A stretch of 16,296 bases of DNA, taken from Pedosphaera sp. (GTDB taxonomy: Bacteria > Verrucomicrobiota > Verrucomicrobiia > Limisphaerales > SIAT01). Of this stretch, positions 6,755-14,611 are shown in pieces. The stretch covers positions 1-16,296 of the forward strand of contig SIAT01000021.1 of assembly GCA_009691645.1 (NCBI GenBank), in the 5' to 3' direction. The notes under the pieces are model-generated. The model saw only the letters and a program-made list of their open reading frames with translations. It was not told where the DNA came from and made no database searches. Position 1 is the stretch's first letter. The number at the start of each line of letters is the position of its first letter. Made by a program: the position numbers and the translations under genes.

Positions 6755-7159
6755 TCAGGGCGCGGGCGCATTCGGTGCATTCACGACGCGCAGTTCATAC
6801 ATCGGCGACATCTGGCTATTGGAGCGGCGCACGGGCACATCGTAGAACTGGTAGTCCACGCGGACGCGATAGAGCAAATTGCTGGCGCCGATCTCGAGCG
6901 GCAGCAGCGCTTCCCAGCGGTTCTTGGTCATCTTGGTGCGCTGCATCACGAAGTTGTTCGTACCCACCTGCACGACCGGCTGGATGCTCTCATCCACCAC
7001 GGCGCGCTGGTTGGTTTCCCACATGATTTCGACAGGGTAAAAACCCGCGCTGCTGCGCGATAACTGGGTCGGTGTGAGATTGGTGATGGAGGAGTCGGTG
7101 ACGACGCAACCAGCCAGCCAGATCGGCAACCACAAAAGCCAAAGGAAATTCCACTTCAT
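6755..7159 (-). CDS. Hypothetical lipoprotein
   Basis: The 134-residue product has a short lipoprotein signal peptide, with LAGC at 15-18 making Cys18 the lipidated residue. The mature part (FYPVEIMWETNQRAVV and onward) is beta-strand rich with alternating hydrophobic residues, which suggests a small Ig-like or similar sandwich domain exposed at the membrane. I do not recognise a function. The frame is open far upstream on this strand, to 8194, but that stretch is a shadow of the PpiD-like gene on the plus strand. The ATG at 7159 directly precedes the signal peptide (MKWNFLWLLWLPIWLAGC), which fixes the start. It is divergent from the PpiD-like gene and is followed 21 bp later by the HPCxLCK gene, probably in the same transcript. 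Confidence 0.8.
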   Translation of the reverse strand: MKWNFLWLLWLPIWLAGCVVTDSSITNLTPTQLSRSSAGFYPVEIMWETNQRAVVDESIQPVVQVGTNNFVMQRTKMTKNRWEALLPLEIGASNLLYRVRVDYQFYDVPVRRSNSQMSPMYELRVVNAPNAPAP

Positions 7160-7291
7160 AAACGAGCGGTAAGATTCGCATCGCGCCGGCCGGTTGTAAA
7201 GTTGCTTTTCACACGCTGAGCCGCGCAGATGGTTTTGGTTTTGCGTTTGACCCCGCTCACGAAGCGCGGGTAGGGTTCGCCTCCTTAATTT
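7160..7291. promoter_or_regulatory. Divergent intergenic region before the PpiD-like gene
   Basis: These 132 bp separate the lipoprotein gene from the rightward PpiD-like gene. A possible rightward promoter has a -35 of TTGACC (7247-7252) and a weak -10 of TAGGGT (7271-7276) with an 18-bp spacer. The -35 is good and the -10 is poor. The spacer overlaps a short inverted repeat (CCCGC at 7252-7256, GCGGG at 7266-7270). No clear leftward promoter was found. Confidence 0.25.
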
Positions 7292-9004
7292 ATGTTTGGA
7301 ACGATTCGTAAACATCAGAACTGGCTTTGGGCGGTCATCATCACGGTCGTCATCATCAGCTTCGTCATCTTCTTCAGCCCGGACGCGCGCATCGGCGGCG
7401 GCGGCGCTGGCAATTCCGAGTGGTTCGAGGAAAACATCCCGACCGACCGTTACAACGCCGCCCGGCGCGAAGCGATCATTGGCCTGTTGTTGAACCAATA
7501 CACCCGCCGACTCGAAGACCTGCCCGGCGTGGATCTCGACGGCGATGGCACTAACGACCTCGCGCGAGTGGATTTCGAGACGCGCAGTCGCCTGCGCCTC
7601 CTGGACCAACTCCAAACGCAAAAGGTAGCGGTGGATTACGATACCGTGGTGCGCCGCATCAAGACGATGCCGCAGTTCAGCAGCCGCACAGGCGAGTACG
7701 AGCCGGAGGCTTACAACGCCTTCGTCCAAAATCTCGGCCGCTATCGTCTGGGCGAAGATGACTTCCACCGTTACGTGCAGCACGACTTGGCGACCATGCA
7801 CATCGCCGAGTTGAACGGCCTCGCCGGCCGCCTCTCGCCCGCGCGAGTGGCCGAGCCGGTCTTCCGCCGCCAGCACGAGCAGCTCGTCACCGAAGCGCTG
7901 TTCTTCCCGGCAACGAACTTCACCGCCGCCGTCACCAACTTCGCTCCCCTGCCCCAGTTCTATACGAATCAAGGCGCGCTCTATCGCGAATCGGAAAAGC
8001 GCCGCCTCGCCCACATCGTTTTCGCCAACTCGAATTTCCTCGCCGCCGCCGATCTGCGCCTCACCAACCTCACCGTGCAAGTGGACGACATTTTCAAGCG
8101 CGTGAATCCGACCCAGTTCAAGGACGCCAACGGCACGGCGATGAGCACCAACGGCATCAAGCAGCTCATCCGCGAAGATTTCCGCAAAGCTCAAGCCTTC
8201 GAGTTGGCCCGCGCGCGCGCCAATGCGTTCGCAGAAAAACTATTTGCCCAGGAACCGCTCAAAGCCACCAACCTCTGGAAGCTCGCCGCCAGCGAGACCA
8301 ACGCGCCCACGGTCGAGATCGTGACACTCGCCGAGCAGGAGGTCGCCAGTAAATTCCAACTCGCCGGCGCCAGCGCCGCGCGGCTCTTCCGCCTCACTGA
8401 GACCGAGCCGATCACCGAGCCGCTGGCCGGTGCCGAAGGCATTCATTTCTTCGCCCTACTCGGCAGCGAAGCGAGCCACCTGCCTCCCTTCCAAAAGCTC
8501 GCGGGCAAAACGCTCGACGACGTGAAGAAGCATTTCACCGAAGCGCAATCGCGCGACCTCGCCCGCGCCAGCGGCCGCATCGTGCACGCCACGCTGACCA
8601 ATGCCCTCGCGCAGGGCAAAGACTTCGCCGCCGCCAGCACCGCCGCGAAAATGAACGCCGAATCGCTCCCCGCCTTCTCCGCAGATACCGACACTCTGCC
8701 CGCACTCACCGGCCGCGCTGATTTGCCGGAGTTGCTCACCGCCGCCGCCAGTCTCACCGCGGGCAAAACCAGCACCTTCATCGAGACTCAGAACGGCGGT
8801 TTCATCCTCCACCTCAAGTCACGCCAGCCGGTCGCTGCCGAGAAATTGAAAGAGGAGTTGCCGAAGTTCATCGACACCTATCGCCGTTTCGCCGAACGCG
8901 CCGCTGCGCGCGAATGGTTCCGCAAGCAGGAAGAAGAGCTGGTCAAGCAACTGCGCGCCGAGTTGAGCGCCGCGAAGCTCGCCGGCAAAGCGCGCGCCCA
9001 CTAA
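7292..9004 (+). CDS. Membrane-anchored SurA/PpiD-like periplasmic folding factor
   Basis: The 570-residue protein starts with a short cytoplasmic segment (MFGTIRKHQNW) and one membrane helix (about 13-29), then a large periplasmic region, as in PpiD. A SurA_N-like helical module is visible around 95-170 (YNAFVQNLGRYRLGEDDFHR at 141-160). RRLAHIVF at 237-244 sits where a parvulin domain would begin, but the rest of the parvulin signature, such as GGDLG, is missing. The C-terminal half is Ala-rich and helical, ending in a charged helix. Isomerase activity is therefore doubtful and a holdase/chaperone role for exported proteins is more likely (inference). Residues 81-89 (DLDGDGTND) look like a calcium-binding loop. 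The ATG at 7292 lacks a Shine-Dalgarno sequence. The pseudouridine synthase gene starts 2 bp after its stop. Confidence 0.8.
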   Translation: MFGTIRKHQNWLWAVIITVVIISFVIFFSPDARIGGGGAGNSEWFEENIPTDRYNAARREAIIGLLLNQYTRRLEDLPGVDLDGDGTNDLARVDFETRSRLRLLDQLQTQKVAVDYDTVVRRIKTMPQFSSRTGEYEPEAYNAFVQNLGRYRLGEDDFHRYVQHDLATMHIAELNGLAGRLSPARVAEPVFRRQHEQLVTEALFFPATNFTAAVTNFAPLPQFYTNQGALYRESEKRRLAHIVFANSNFLAAADLRLTNLTVQVDDIFKRVNPTQFKDANGTAMSTNGIKQLIREDFRKAQAFELARARANAFAEKLFAQEPLKATNLWKLAASETNAPTVEIVTLAEQEVASKFQLAGASAARLFRLTETEPITEPLAGAEGIHFFALLGSEASHLPPFQKLAGKTLDDVKKHFTEAQSRDLARASGRIVHATLTNALAQGKDFAAASTAAKMNAESLPAFSADTDTLPALTGRADLPELLTAAASLTAGKTSTFIETQNGGFILHLKSRQPVAAEKLKEELPKFIDTYRRFAERAAAREWFRKQEEELVKQLRAELSAAKLAGKARAH

Positions 9005-9006
9005 CA

Positions 9007-9807
9007 GTGGCCGGCACAATCAAGCTCTCCTCCCCCGCCACTCAGGAGTTCTGGGAGATCCCGATCCTCTACGAGGACGCCCACCTGCTCGCGCTCGACA
9101 AGCCCGCGCGCTTGCTCACCTCGCCCGACGCCGACGATTTGCTGCGCCCGTCGCTGATGCAATTGCTGCACGCGAATATCGCCCGCGGCGCGAAGTGGGC
9201 CACGGAAGGAAACATCACCTACCTCGCCAACACTCACCGACTCGACTCGGAGACCAGTGGCGTGATCCTGCTCGCCAAAGACAAGCCCGCGCTCATGACG
9301 CTCGCCGACCAATTCGGAATCGAGAACCCCGGCAAGGTCTATCTCGCGCTCGTTCACGGTTCGCCGAGAGAAAACCAGATCAAGGTCGCCGCCAAACTCG
9401 CGCCGAATCTGGGCGAGGTCGGCTTCATCCGCGTGGATCCGAAGGAGGGCAAGAAAGCGCTCACCCACTTTGAAGTGCTCGAACGTTTCCGCGGTTACAC
9501 GCTAGTGAAATGTTCGCCGCACACCGATCGCACGCATCAGATTCGCGTCCACCTCCAGAACACCGGGCTACCGATCGTGGGCGATACGCTCTACGGCGGC
9601 CGGCCGCTCCTGCTCTCTGTGCTCAAGCGCGATTACCGGCTCAAGCCCAATCGCGTGGAGAATCCGCTCCTCGGCCGCGTGGCACTGCACGGCACCGAGC
9701 TTCACTTCACCCATCCCGTCACCAGCCAGCCAGTGGACATCACCGCGCCGTGGCCGAATGATTTGACCGTGGCGATGAAGTACCTCCGGAAATACGTCGC
9801 GGCGTAA
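9007..9807 (+). CDS. RluA-family pseudouridine synthase
   Basis: The 266-residue enzyme converts uridine to pseudouridine in rRNA or tRNA. Catalytic Asp80 is in the family motif HRLDSETSG (77-85). HTDRTHQIRVHL and GLPIVGDTLYGG match the later RluA/RluD motifs. There is no N-terminal S4 RNA-binding domain, so it belongs with the short RluA/RluC-type members, and the exact target uridine cannot be told. The start is a GTG at 9007, 2 bp after the stop of the PpiD-like gene. The frame is open further upstream, but those codons overlap the previous gene and are not family-like. Tight spacing implies translational coupling. No Shine-Dalgarno sequence is visible. Confidence 0.9.
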   Translation: MAGTIKLSSPATQEFWEIPILYEDAHLLALDKPARLLTSPDADDLLRPSLMQLLHANIARGAKWATEGNITYLANTHRLDSETSGVILLAKDKPALMTLADQFGIENPGKVYLALVHGSPRENQIKVAAKLAPNLGEVGFIRVDPKEGKKALTHFEVLERFRGYTLVKCSPHTDRTHQIRVHLQNTGLPIVGDTLYGGRPLLLSVLKRDYRLKPNRVENPLLGRVALHGTELHFTHPVTSQPVDITAPWPNDLTVAMKYLRKYVAA

Positions 9808-9850
9808 AAACTACGGCCGAAGAAAATCCGGACGCGCGAAGATTTCGGCC
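9806..9850 (-). terminator. Candidate intrinsic terminator at the convergence of the exporter and synthase genes
   Basis: On the minus strand, downstream of the LysE-family gene, a 7-bp stem (GGCCGAA, arms 9844-9850 and 9815-9821) closes a 22-nt loop region. About four nt later comes a run of five T (plus-strand A run at 9806-9810). The long loop weakens the case. The T run overlaps the stop codon of the opposing pseudouridine synthase gene. Confidence 0.45.
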
Positions 9851-9857
9851 CGTTCCG

Positions 9858-10592
9858 CTACCGCGGCACATTCAATCGGCGGATCGCTTCGAGCATCTCG
9901 GGATTCTTCGCCAGCACCAGCACCAGCTGGTAACCGATGTACAAAGCGAATCCGAGCAGCAGCGCGCCGGACACGCGCGCCAACCCCGCCAGCGTGCGGT
10001 CGGAGAACCGCTGGTGGCCGAGCGAAGCGCCGTAGCTCAGCGCTGTGAACCACGCCGTGCAGCCGATGGCCACGCCGCCGATGCAGAACGATTTGCTCGT
10101 CCAACTCACGTCCACCCACGCGCGACTGATGAAGTTTCCCGCCAGCGTGATCCAAAGCAGGATCACCGCCGGATTCGCCAGTACACGGAGGAAGCCTGTG
10201 AGGAACGATGTGTGGAAGTGCAGCCGCTGCTCGATTTCTTTCTCCAGCCGCTGCTCGATTTTTGCACCGATCTGTTCCGCGCGCGAGGCCGGCGCGATCG
10301 TTCCCATGAAAAGGTATTTGAAGCCGAGCCAGAGCATCAGCAGAAAGCTCACCAACTCCAATGCCGCGCGCCAGAGTGGTTGATCGAGGAAGCCGGAGAA
10401 GCCGGCGAAACCGAGCCAGCAGTAGATGGTCTCCATCGCCACCGCGCCCATCCCGATCAGGAGCGCCCGCTGGAATCCGTGCTGCGTCCCCTCGTTGATC
10501 ACCGTGAGATTGATCGGCCCAACTGGGATGGAGACCAGCAACCCGGCAGCCACACCGGTGAACAGCGATTGTAACAGCGGGTAGTCGTTCAT
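9858..10592 (-). CDS. LysE/RhtB-family membrane exporter
   Basis: The 244-residue inner-membrane protein matches the LysE/RhtB superfamily. It has about six hydrophobic segments, SIPVGPINL (21-29) in the first pair, and LANPAVILLW (138-147) after the cytoplasmic loop. Family members export amino acids or related small molecules, but the substrate here is unknown. Residues 112-124 contain the repeat IEQRL-EKE-IEQRL, encoded by two 17-bp identical copies 24 bp apart (10221-10237 and 10245-10261). This looks like a small in-frame duplication in the charged loop. I prefer the ATG at 10592; a GTG one codon upstream (10595) is equally possible. The gene lies about 11 bp after the PssA-like gene and is probably co-transcribed with it. 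Confidence 0.85.
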   Translation of the reverse strand: MNDYPLLQSLFTGVAAGLLVSIPVGPINLTVINEGTQHGFQRALLIGMGAVAMETIYCWLGFAGFSGFLDQPLWRAALELVSFLLMLWLGFKYLFMGTIAPASRAEQIGAKIEQRLEKEIEQRLHFHTSFLTGFLRVLANPAVILLWITLAGNFISRAWVDVSWTSKSFCIGGVAIGCTAWFTALSYGASLGHQRFSDRTLAGLARVSGALLLGFALYIGYQLVLVLAKNPEMLEAIRRLNVPR

Positions 10593-10603
10593 CACCGAAA
10601 TGT

Positions 10604-11491
10604 TTACTGCGGCCCGGGCGACGGCTCCTCGGTTTCGTCCTCCTCAATATCGCGCCGGGTCTGGCGCGAAAGGAACGGCCGGACGAATCCGTAGATGAGG
10701 TACGCGAGGAAAAGCACCGGCAGCACCAACGGCATCAGCTTCTCCCACGCCATCATGAAAAGGCCGACGATCAGCGCACCGATCAGCAGTTTCACCAGCT
10801 TGCCCTGCGTGCGCCAGTCGAACTTCTTGAAGGTCGGATAGCGCACCTTGCTCACCATCAGGAACGAGAGGAACAGCATCAACACCGGCAGCGCGTAGCG
10901 CCAGTTTCCCTTCGCGAATGCCTTCCCTTCCAGCCAGATTAAAAAGAGCGTGATTGAGGCCACCGCGCCCGCTGCCATCGGGATGGGGCAACCGAGGAAT
11001 TCCTTGCCACCGGTCGGGTCCGGTTGCGTGGCCAAACAATTGAACCGCGCCAACCGCAGGGCGCCGCAGATGAGGAACATCGACGCGATGAACCAGCCGA
11101 TTTCCGGGTATCCCTTGAACGGCCCGATCCCGTCGATCGGGTCGAACACTTCGCGCAACACCACGCGATGCACCAGAAATGCCGGCACCACGCCGAACGA
11201 CACCACATCCGCCAACGAATCGAACTCGCGCCCGAACGGACTCTCGTAGCCGCCCCAACGCGCCACGCGCCCGTCGAACAAATCGAAGATACAAGCCAGC
11301 AGGATGTAGAAGAGCGCCAGCGTGATGGTCTTGCCGAAGGTCTCCGGATTCGAAGGGTCCGCCTCGACAATCTTCGTCAGCGCGAGGAACCCGCAGAAGA
11401 GGTTGCCCGCTGTCAGCAGGTTCGGAAAAAAATAAATCCGCAGCGTCGGCTCGGTGCCGGGACTGCTGGATGGATTGGTTGAATCCGCCAT
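10604..11491 (-). CDS. pssA: CDP-diacylglycerol-serine O-phosphatidyltransferase (PssA-like)
   Basis: This 295-residue multi-span protein carries the complete CDP-alcohol phosphatidyltransferase motif D-x2-D-G-x2-A-R-x8-G-x3-D-x3-D. It is seen as D70, D73, G74, A77, R78, G87, D91 and D95, which bind the metal ions and CDP-diacylglycerol. The N-terminal FFPNLLTAGNLFCGF pattern (21-35) is typical of the PssA type II group that makes phosphatidylserine, the precursor of phosphatidylethanolamine. Hydrophobic helices follow to about 270, and the acidic tail (EEDETEE) is cytoplasmic. No phosphatidylserine decarboxylase gene is in the window. The ATG at 11491 gives the normal cytoplasmic N-terminus. 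Other CDP-alcohol transferases are possible, but the motif context favours PssA. Confidence 0.88.
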   Translation of the reverse strand: MADSTNPSSSPGTEPTLRIYFFPNLLTAGNLFCGFLALTKIVEADPSNPETFGKTITLALFYILLACIFDLFDGRVARWGGYESPFGREFDSLADVVSFGVVPAFLVHRVVLREVFDPIDGIGPFKGYPEIGWFIASMFLICGALRLARFNCLATQPDPTGGKEFLGCPIPMAAGAVASITLFLIWLEGKAFAKGNWRYALPVLMLFLSFLMVSKVRYPTFKKFDWRTQGKLVKLLIGALIVGLFMMAWEKLMPLVLPVLFLAYLIYGFVRPFLSRQTRRDIEEDETEEPSPGPQ

Positions 11492-11632
11492 AACACGCGC
11501 GGCCTGCGTTCGCGGCCGACCGATTGGTCGCGGACACTAGCCAAATCGCCGAGCCGTGAAAAGCCGATAATGCGCATGCGTGAACAGCTTTTGCTTCCGT
11601 CGCGCCACACCGCGCCCTTAAAGTCTGGGCGT
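11492..11632. promoter_or_regulatory. Divergent intergenic region pssA-lpdA with inverted repeat
   Basis: These 141 bp must carry the promoters of the leftward pssA unit and the rightward lpdA unit. An inverted repeat CGACC-GATT-GGTCG lies at 11517-11530, close to pssA, and could be an operator. A TTAAAGT at about 11619 upstream of lpdA is a weak -10-like sequence, and I see no well-spaced -35. Confidence 0.3.
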
Positions 11633-13051
11633 ATGAGCGACGAGCGATTCGATCTGGCCATCATCGGCGCCGGCCCCGGCGGTTACGTCTCCGCCATTCG
11701 CGCCGCCCACCACGGCCTGCGCGTCGCGATCATCGAGGAGAAACACCTCGGCGGCGTCTGCCTCCACACCGGGTGCATCCCGACCAAAACGATCATCGCC
11801 AGCGTCGGCCTGCTGCGCCAAGCGCGCGCCGCGTCGAACTGGGGCGTGAACGTCGCTCACGCCGAAACCCAGCTCACCGCCCTCATCGCCCGCCGGCAAA
11901 AGGTCGTCCAACAACTCGGCAACGGCGTGAAGATGCTGCTGGACAAGAATCAGGTGAAAGTCTTCAACGGCCGCGCCGTGTTGCGTTCCGCAGATGAAAT
12001 CGAAGTGCGTGATGCCACGGGCGCCGTCACCGCCGTCATCGCCAAACCTGCTGCCATCCTGCTTGCCACCGGTTCGCGTCCAGCCAATCTGCCCATCGCC
12101 CGCCGCGATGGCGTCCACATTCTGAACAGCGACGATCTCCTCGATCTCGCCGAGCTTCCCGCCGAGTTGCTCATCATCGGCGGCGGCTACATCGGCTGCG
12201 AATTCGCCAGCATCTTCGCCGGACTCGGCAGCAAGGTCACCATCATCGAAGCGTACGAGCGATTGCTGCCGAACATGGACAAGGAGCTGGGGCAATGGCT
12301 CGAGCGTTCATTCAAGAAGGCCGGCATCAATCTCCTCCTCAACGCCCGCGTTGAACAAGCCGCCGCTGTGGATGGCGGTGCTGAAGTCAAACTCGCCGGC
12401 GGCCAGACGCTGCGCGGCAACAAGCTGCTCGTCTCCGTCGGGCGCGTGGCCAACACGGAGAACCTCGGCCTCGATGAGGCCGGCGTGAAGATCGAAAGCC
12501 GCGCCATCGCCGTGAACGAGTTCATGGAGACCAACGTCAGCGGCATCCACGCCATCGGCGATGTCACCGGCAAGATGGCGCTGGCCCACGTCGCGAGCGC
12601 GCAGGGCCGCATCGTGGTCGAGAATCTTCTCGCCGCGAAGACCGGTGCGCCGCGCCAGCGGATGGATTACGACGCCGTGCCCGCCTGCGTTTTCACACAT
12701 CCCGAAATCGCCACCATCGGCCTCACCGAGGAAGAGGCCGCGCGGCGCGGTCTCACGGTGCGTGTCGGCCGGTTCCCCTTCGCCGCCATCGGCAAAGCGC
12801 TGGCGATGGGCGAAACGGAGGGCTTCGTGAAACTCATCGCCAACGCGAAAACCGGCCGGTTGCTCGGCGGGCACATCTTCGGCGGACACGCGGCTGAGCT
12901 GATCGGACAAATCACGCTCGCCGTGCGGCTCGGTGCCACGGCGCAGCAGGTCACCGAAACCATCTTCGCCCACCCGACCTTGAGCGAGGCCATCCTCGAA
13001 TCAGCCGAATCCATCTTCGGCAAGGCGACGCACATCATCACACGCCGATGA
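11633..13051 (+). CDS. lpdA: Dihydrolipoyl dehydrogenase (E3)
   Basis: The 472-residue flavoprotein reoxidises dihydrolipoamide of 2-oxoacid dehydrogenase complexes or the glycine cleavage system, passing electrons to NAD+. An FAD-binding GAGPGG motif lies at about 12-17. The redox pair Cys43/Cys48 lies in GGVCLHTGCIPTK, a normal C-x4-C spacing. The NAD-binding IIGGGYIGCEFA lies mid-chain. The second FAD motif reads HAIGDVTG. The C-terminal catalytic His-Glu pair is in AHPTLSE. I chose the ATG at 11633 because the Rossmann motif follows directly; the frame extends 21 codons further up, but those residues are not family-like. No E1 or E2 genes are in the window. It overlaps the next gene by 4 bp. 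Confidence 0.94.
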   Translation: MSDERFDLAIIGAGPGGYVSAIRAAHHGLRVAIIEEKHLGGVCLHTGCIPTKTIIASVGLLRQARAASNWGVNVAHAETQLTALIARRQKVVQQLGNGVKMLLDKNQVKVFNGRAVLRSADEIEVRDATGAVTAVIAKPAAILLATGSRPANLPIARRDGVHILNSDDLLDLAELPAELLIIGGGYIGCEFASIFAGLGSKVTIIEAYERLLPNMDKELGQWLERSFKKAGINLLLNARVEQAAAVDGGAEVKLAGGQTLRGNKLLVSVGRVANTENLGLDEAGVKIESRAIAVNEFMETNVSGIHAIGDVTGKMALAHVASAQGRIVVENLLAAKTGAPRQRMDYDAVPACVFTHPEIATIGLTEEEAARRGLTVRVGRFPFAAIGKALAMGETEGFVKLIANAKTGRLLGGHIFGGHAAELIGQITLAVRLGATAQQVTETIFAHPTLSEAILESAESIFGKATHIITRR

Positions 13052-13626
13052 AAAACATCGTTTACTTCGACTTGGAAACGCAACGCTCCGCCGACGATGT
13101 CGGTGGCTGGGGCAACATCCCGAAGATGGGCATGAGCGTGGGCGTGACCTACAGCACTCGCCGCGGCGGCTACCGCATCTACGGCGAAAGCGAGGTGCCG
13201 ACGCTCATCGACGAATTGCGCCGCGCGGACTTGGTGGTGGGTTTCAACCACGAGCGCTTCGACTACGCGGTGCTGCAAGGCTACGATCCATTCTTCGACA
13301 CCGAGCAGATTCCCTCGCTCGACCTGATGCTGGAGTTGCAAAAGACCCTCAAACACCGCATCTCGCTCGATGCCGTCGCGACCGCCTCGCTCGGTGTGGA
13401 GAAGACGAGCGACGGCATGCAGGCGCTGCGCTGGTGGCGGGAACATGAGCAGTTGAAAACCGCCGGCCAAGCCGCGGCCGCGACGGAGAAGCTCATGGAG
13501 ATCGCCCAGTACTGCTGCTTCGACGTGAAAATCACCCGCCTCGTCCACGAATACGGCGCGGCACACCGGCAGCTCTTCTACAGGAATAAGTTTGGGGCGA
13601 AGCTCTCCGCGGCGGTGGGCTGGTAG
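13048..13626 (+). CDS. RNase H-like (DEDDy-type) 3'-5' exonuclease domain protein
   Basis: This 192-residue protein is a single RNase H-fold nuclease domain of the RNase_H_2/YprB-like kind. Asp8 and Glu10 in YFDLET are the first acidic pair. Asp72 in GFNHERFDYAVL is the second-motif acid. Tyr155 and Asp159 in QYCCFDVKIT fit the Y-x3-D third motif of DEDDy exonucleases. All expected metal-binding residues are therefore present. The substrate (DNA or RNA) is unknown. It has no helicase or polymerase domain, unlike many relatives in which this fold is fused to others. Its ATG overlaps the lpdA TGA by 4 bp, so the two are translationally coupled despite unrelated roles. It converges with the epimerase gene 11 bp away. 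Confidence 0.8.
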   Translation: MKNIVYFDLETQRSADDVGGWGNIPKMGMSVGVTYSTRRGGYRIYGESEVPTLIDELRRADLVVGFNHERFDYAVLQGYDPFFDTEQIPSLDLMLELQKTLKHRISLDAVATASLGVEKTSDGMQALRWWREHEQLKTAGQAAAATEKLMEIAQYCCFDVKITRLVHEYGAAHRQLFYRNKFGAKLSAAVGW

Positions 13627-13637
13627 ACGCGGGCGGG

Positions 13638-14603
13638 CTACATCACGGCGGCCGTGCGGCGGATCGTCTCCTCGAGCGTTGTCGTCGGACGGAATCCGAT
13701 CACGCGCTCGAGCTTGGCGATCGAAGGCCGCCGGCGCTGCATCTCCTCGAAGTTCGGTCCGTAAGCATCCTTGTACGGCACGAACTCAATCGGCGATTTC
13801 GAGCCGAGCGTTTCGCGCACCAACTCGGCCAGACTCAGGATGGTCATCTCCTCATCGTTGCCGACGTTGAACACCTCGCCGCGTGCGGCGGGACAATTCA
13901 TCAACCGCGTCAGCGCCTCGACCACGTCCTGCACATCGCAGAAACAGCGCGACTGCCGGCCGTCGCCGAAGACGCGGATGGGCGTGCCCGCCTTGGCAGC
14001 AGCGATGAAACGCGGCAGCACCATCCCGTACTGGCCGGTCTGGCGCGGACCGACGGTGTTGAAAAGCCGCACGGCCACGACGGGCAGCTCCTGCTCCTTC
14101 GCGTAGGCGAGACCGAGGAATTCGTCCATCAGCTTCGAGCAGGCGTAACCCCAGCGGCCGAAGTGCGGCGGGCCGATGAGCAGGTCATCGTTTTCCTCGA
14201 ACCGATCCTTGTTGCTCTTGCCGTACACCTCGGAAGTGGAGGTGAGAAGCACCGGCACGCCGTAACGTCCGGCCACATCGAGCACCACTTCGGTCTCGCG
14301 CAAGTTGGTGCGAAGCGTTCGCACGAGCTGGTTCACGACCAACTCGACACCGACGGCGGCGGCAAGGTGGTAGATCGACTCCGCGCCGGCGACGAAGCTG
14401 CCCAGTTCGTGGCATTCGGAAACCTTCCCGCGCACGACACGCAGGTGGGGATGCGGATGGATGCCTTGAAGATTCTTCCACGAGCCGGTCGAGCAATCGT
14501 CAATCACGATCACCAACTTGCCGTCCTTGAGCAGGCGCTCAACGAGGTGAGATCCGATGAAACCCGCGCCGCCGGTGACGATGACTGTGGGCAGGTCGGT
14601 CAT
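13638..14603 (-). CDS. NAD-dependent NDP-sugar epimerase/dehydratase/decarboxylase (extended SDR)
   Basis: The 321-residue protein is an extended short-chain dehydrogenase. The NAD-binding GGAGFIGSHL lies at 11-20, with an acidic residue at the end of the second strand (Asp35/Asp36). TSTSEVYG (121-128) supplies the Thr/Ser of the active site, and Tyr153 and Lys157 in YACSK complete the Y-x3-K catalytic pair. VGPRQ and GDGRQSRCFCDVQDVV are nucleotide-sugar binding patterns shared with UDP-glucuronate decarboxylases and GalE-like epimerases. The Glu after TSTS favours a decarboxylase/dehydratase-like enzyme, but the substrate cannot be assigned. It starts 8 bp after the amidase stop, so the two envelope-related genes form an operon. 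Confidence 0.88.
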   Translation of the reverse strand: MTDLPTVIVTGGAGFIGSHLVERLLKDGKLVIVIDDCSTGSWKNLQGIHPHPHLRVVRGKVSECHELGSFVAGAESIYHLAAAVGVELVVNQLVRTLRTNLRETEVVLDVAGRYGVPVLLTSTSEVYGKSNKDRFEENDDLLIGPPHFGRWGYACSKLMDEFLGLAYAKEQELPVVAVRLFNTVGPRQTGQYGMVLPRFIAAAKAGTPIRVFGDGRQSRCFCDVQDVVEALTRLMNCPAARGEVFNVGNDEEMTILSLAELVRETLGSKSPIEFVPYKDAYGPNFEEMQRRRPSIAKLERVIGFRPTTTLEETIRRTAAVM

Positions 14604-14611
14604 GGGCGATC

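Noticed and set aside
7160..8194. Upstream extension of the lipoprotein frame on the minus strand
   Set aside because: It lies opposite the PpiD-like gene and has low-complexity composition. The lipoprotein signal peptide fixes the true start at 7159.
11570..11632. Longer N-terminus for dihydrolipoyl dehydrogenase starting at 11570
   Set aside because: The added 21 residues are Arg/Leu/Ser-rich and unlike the family, whose FAD-binding strand should be within about 10 residues of the start.
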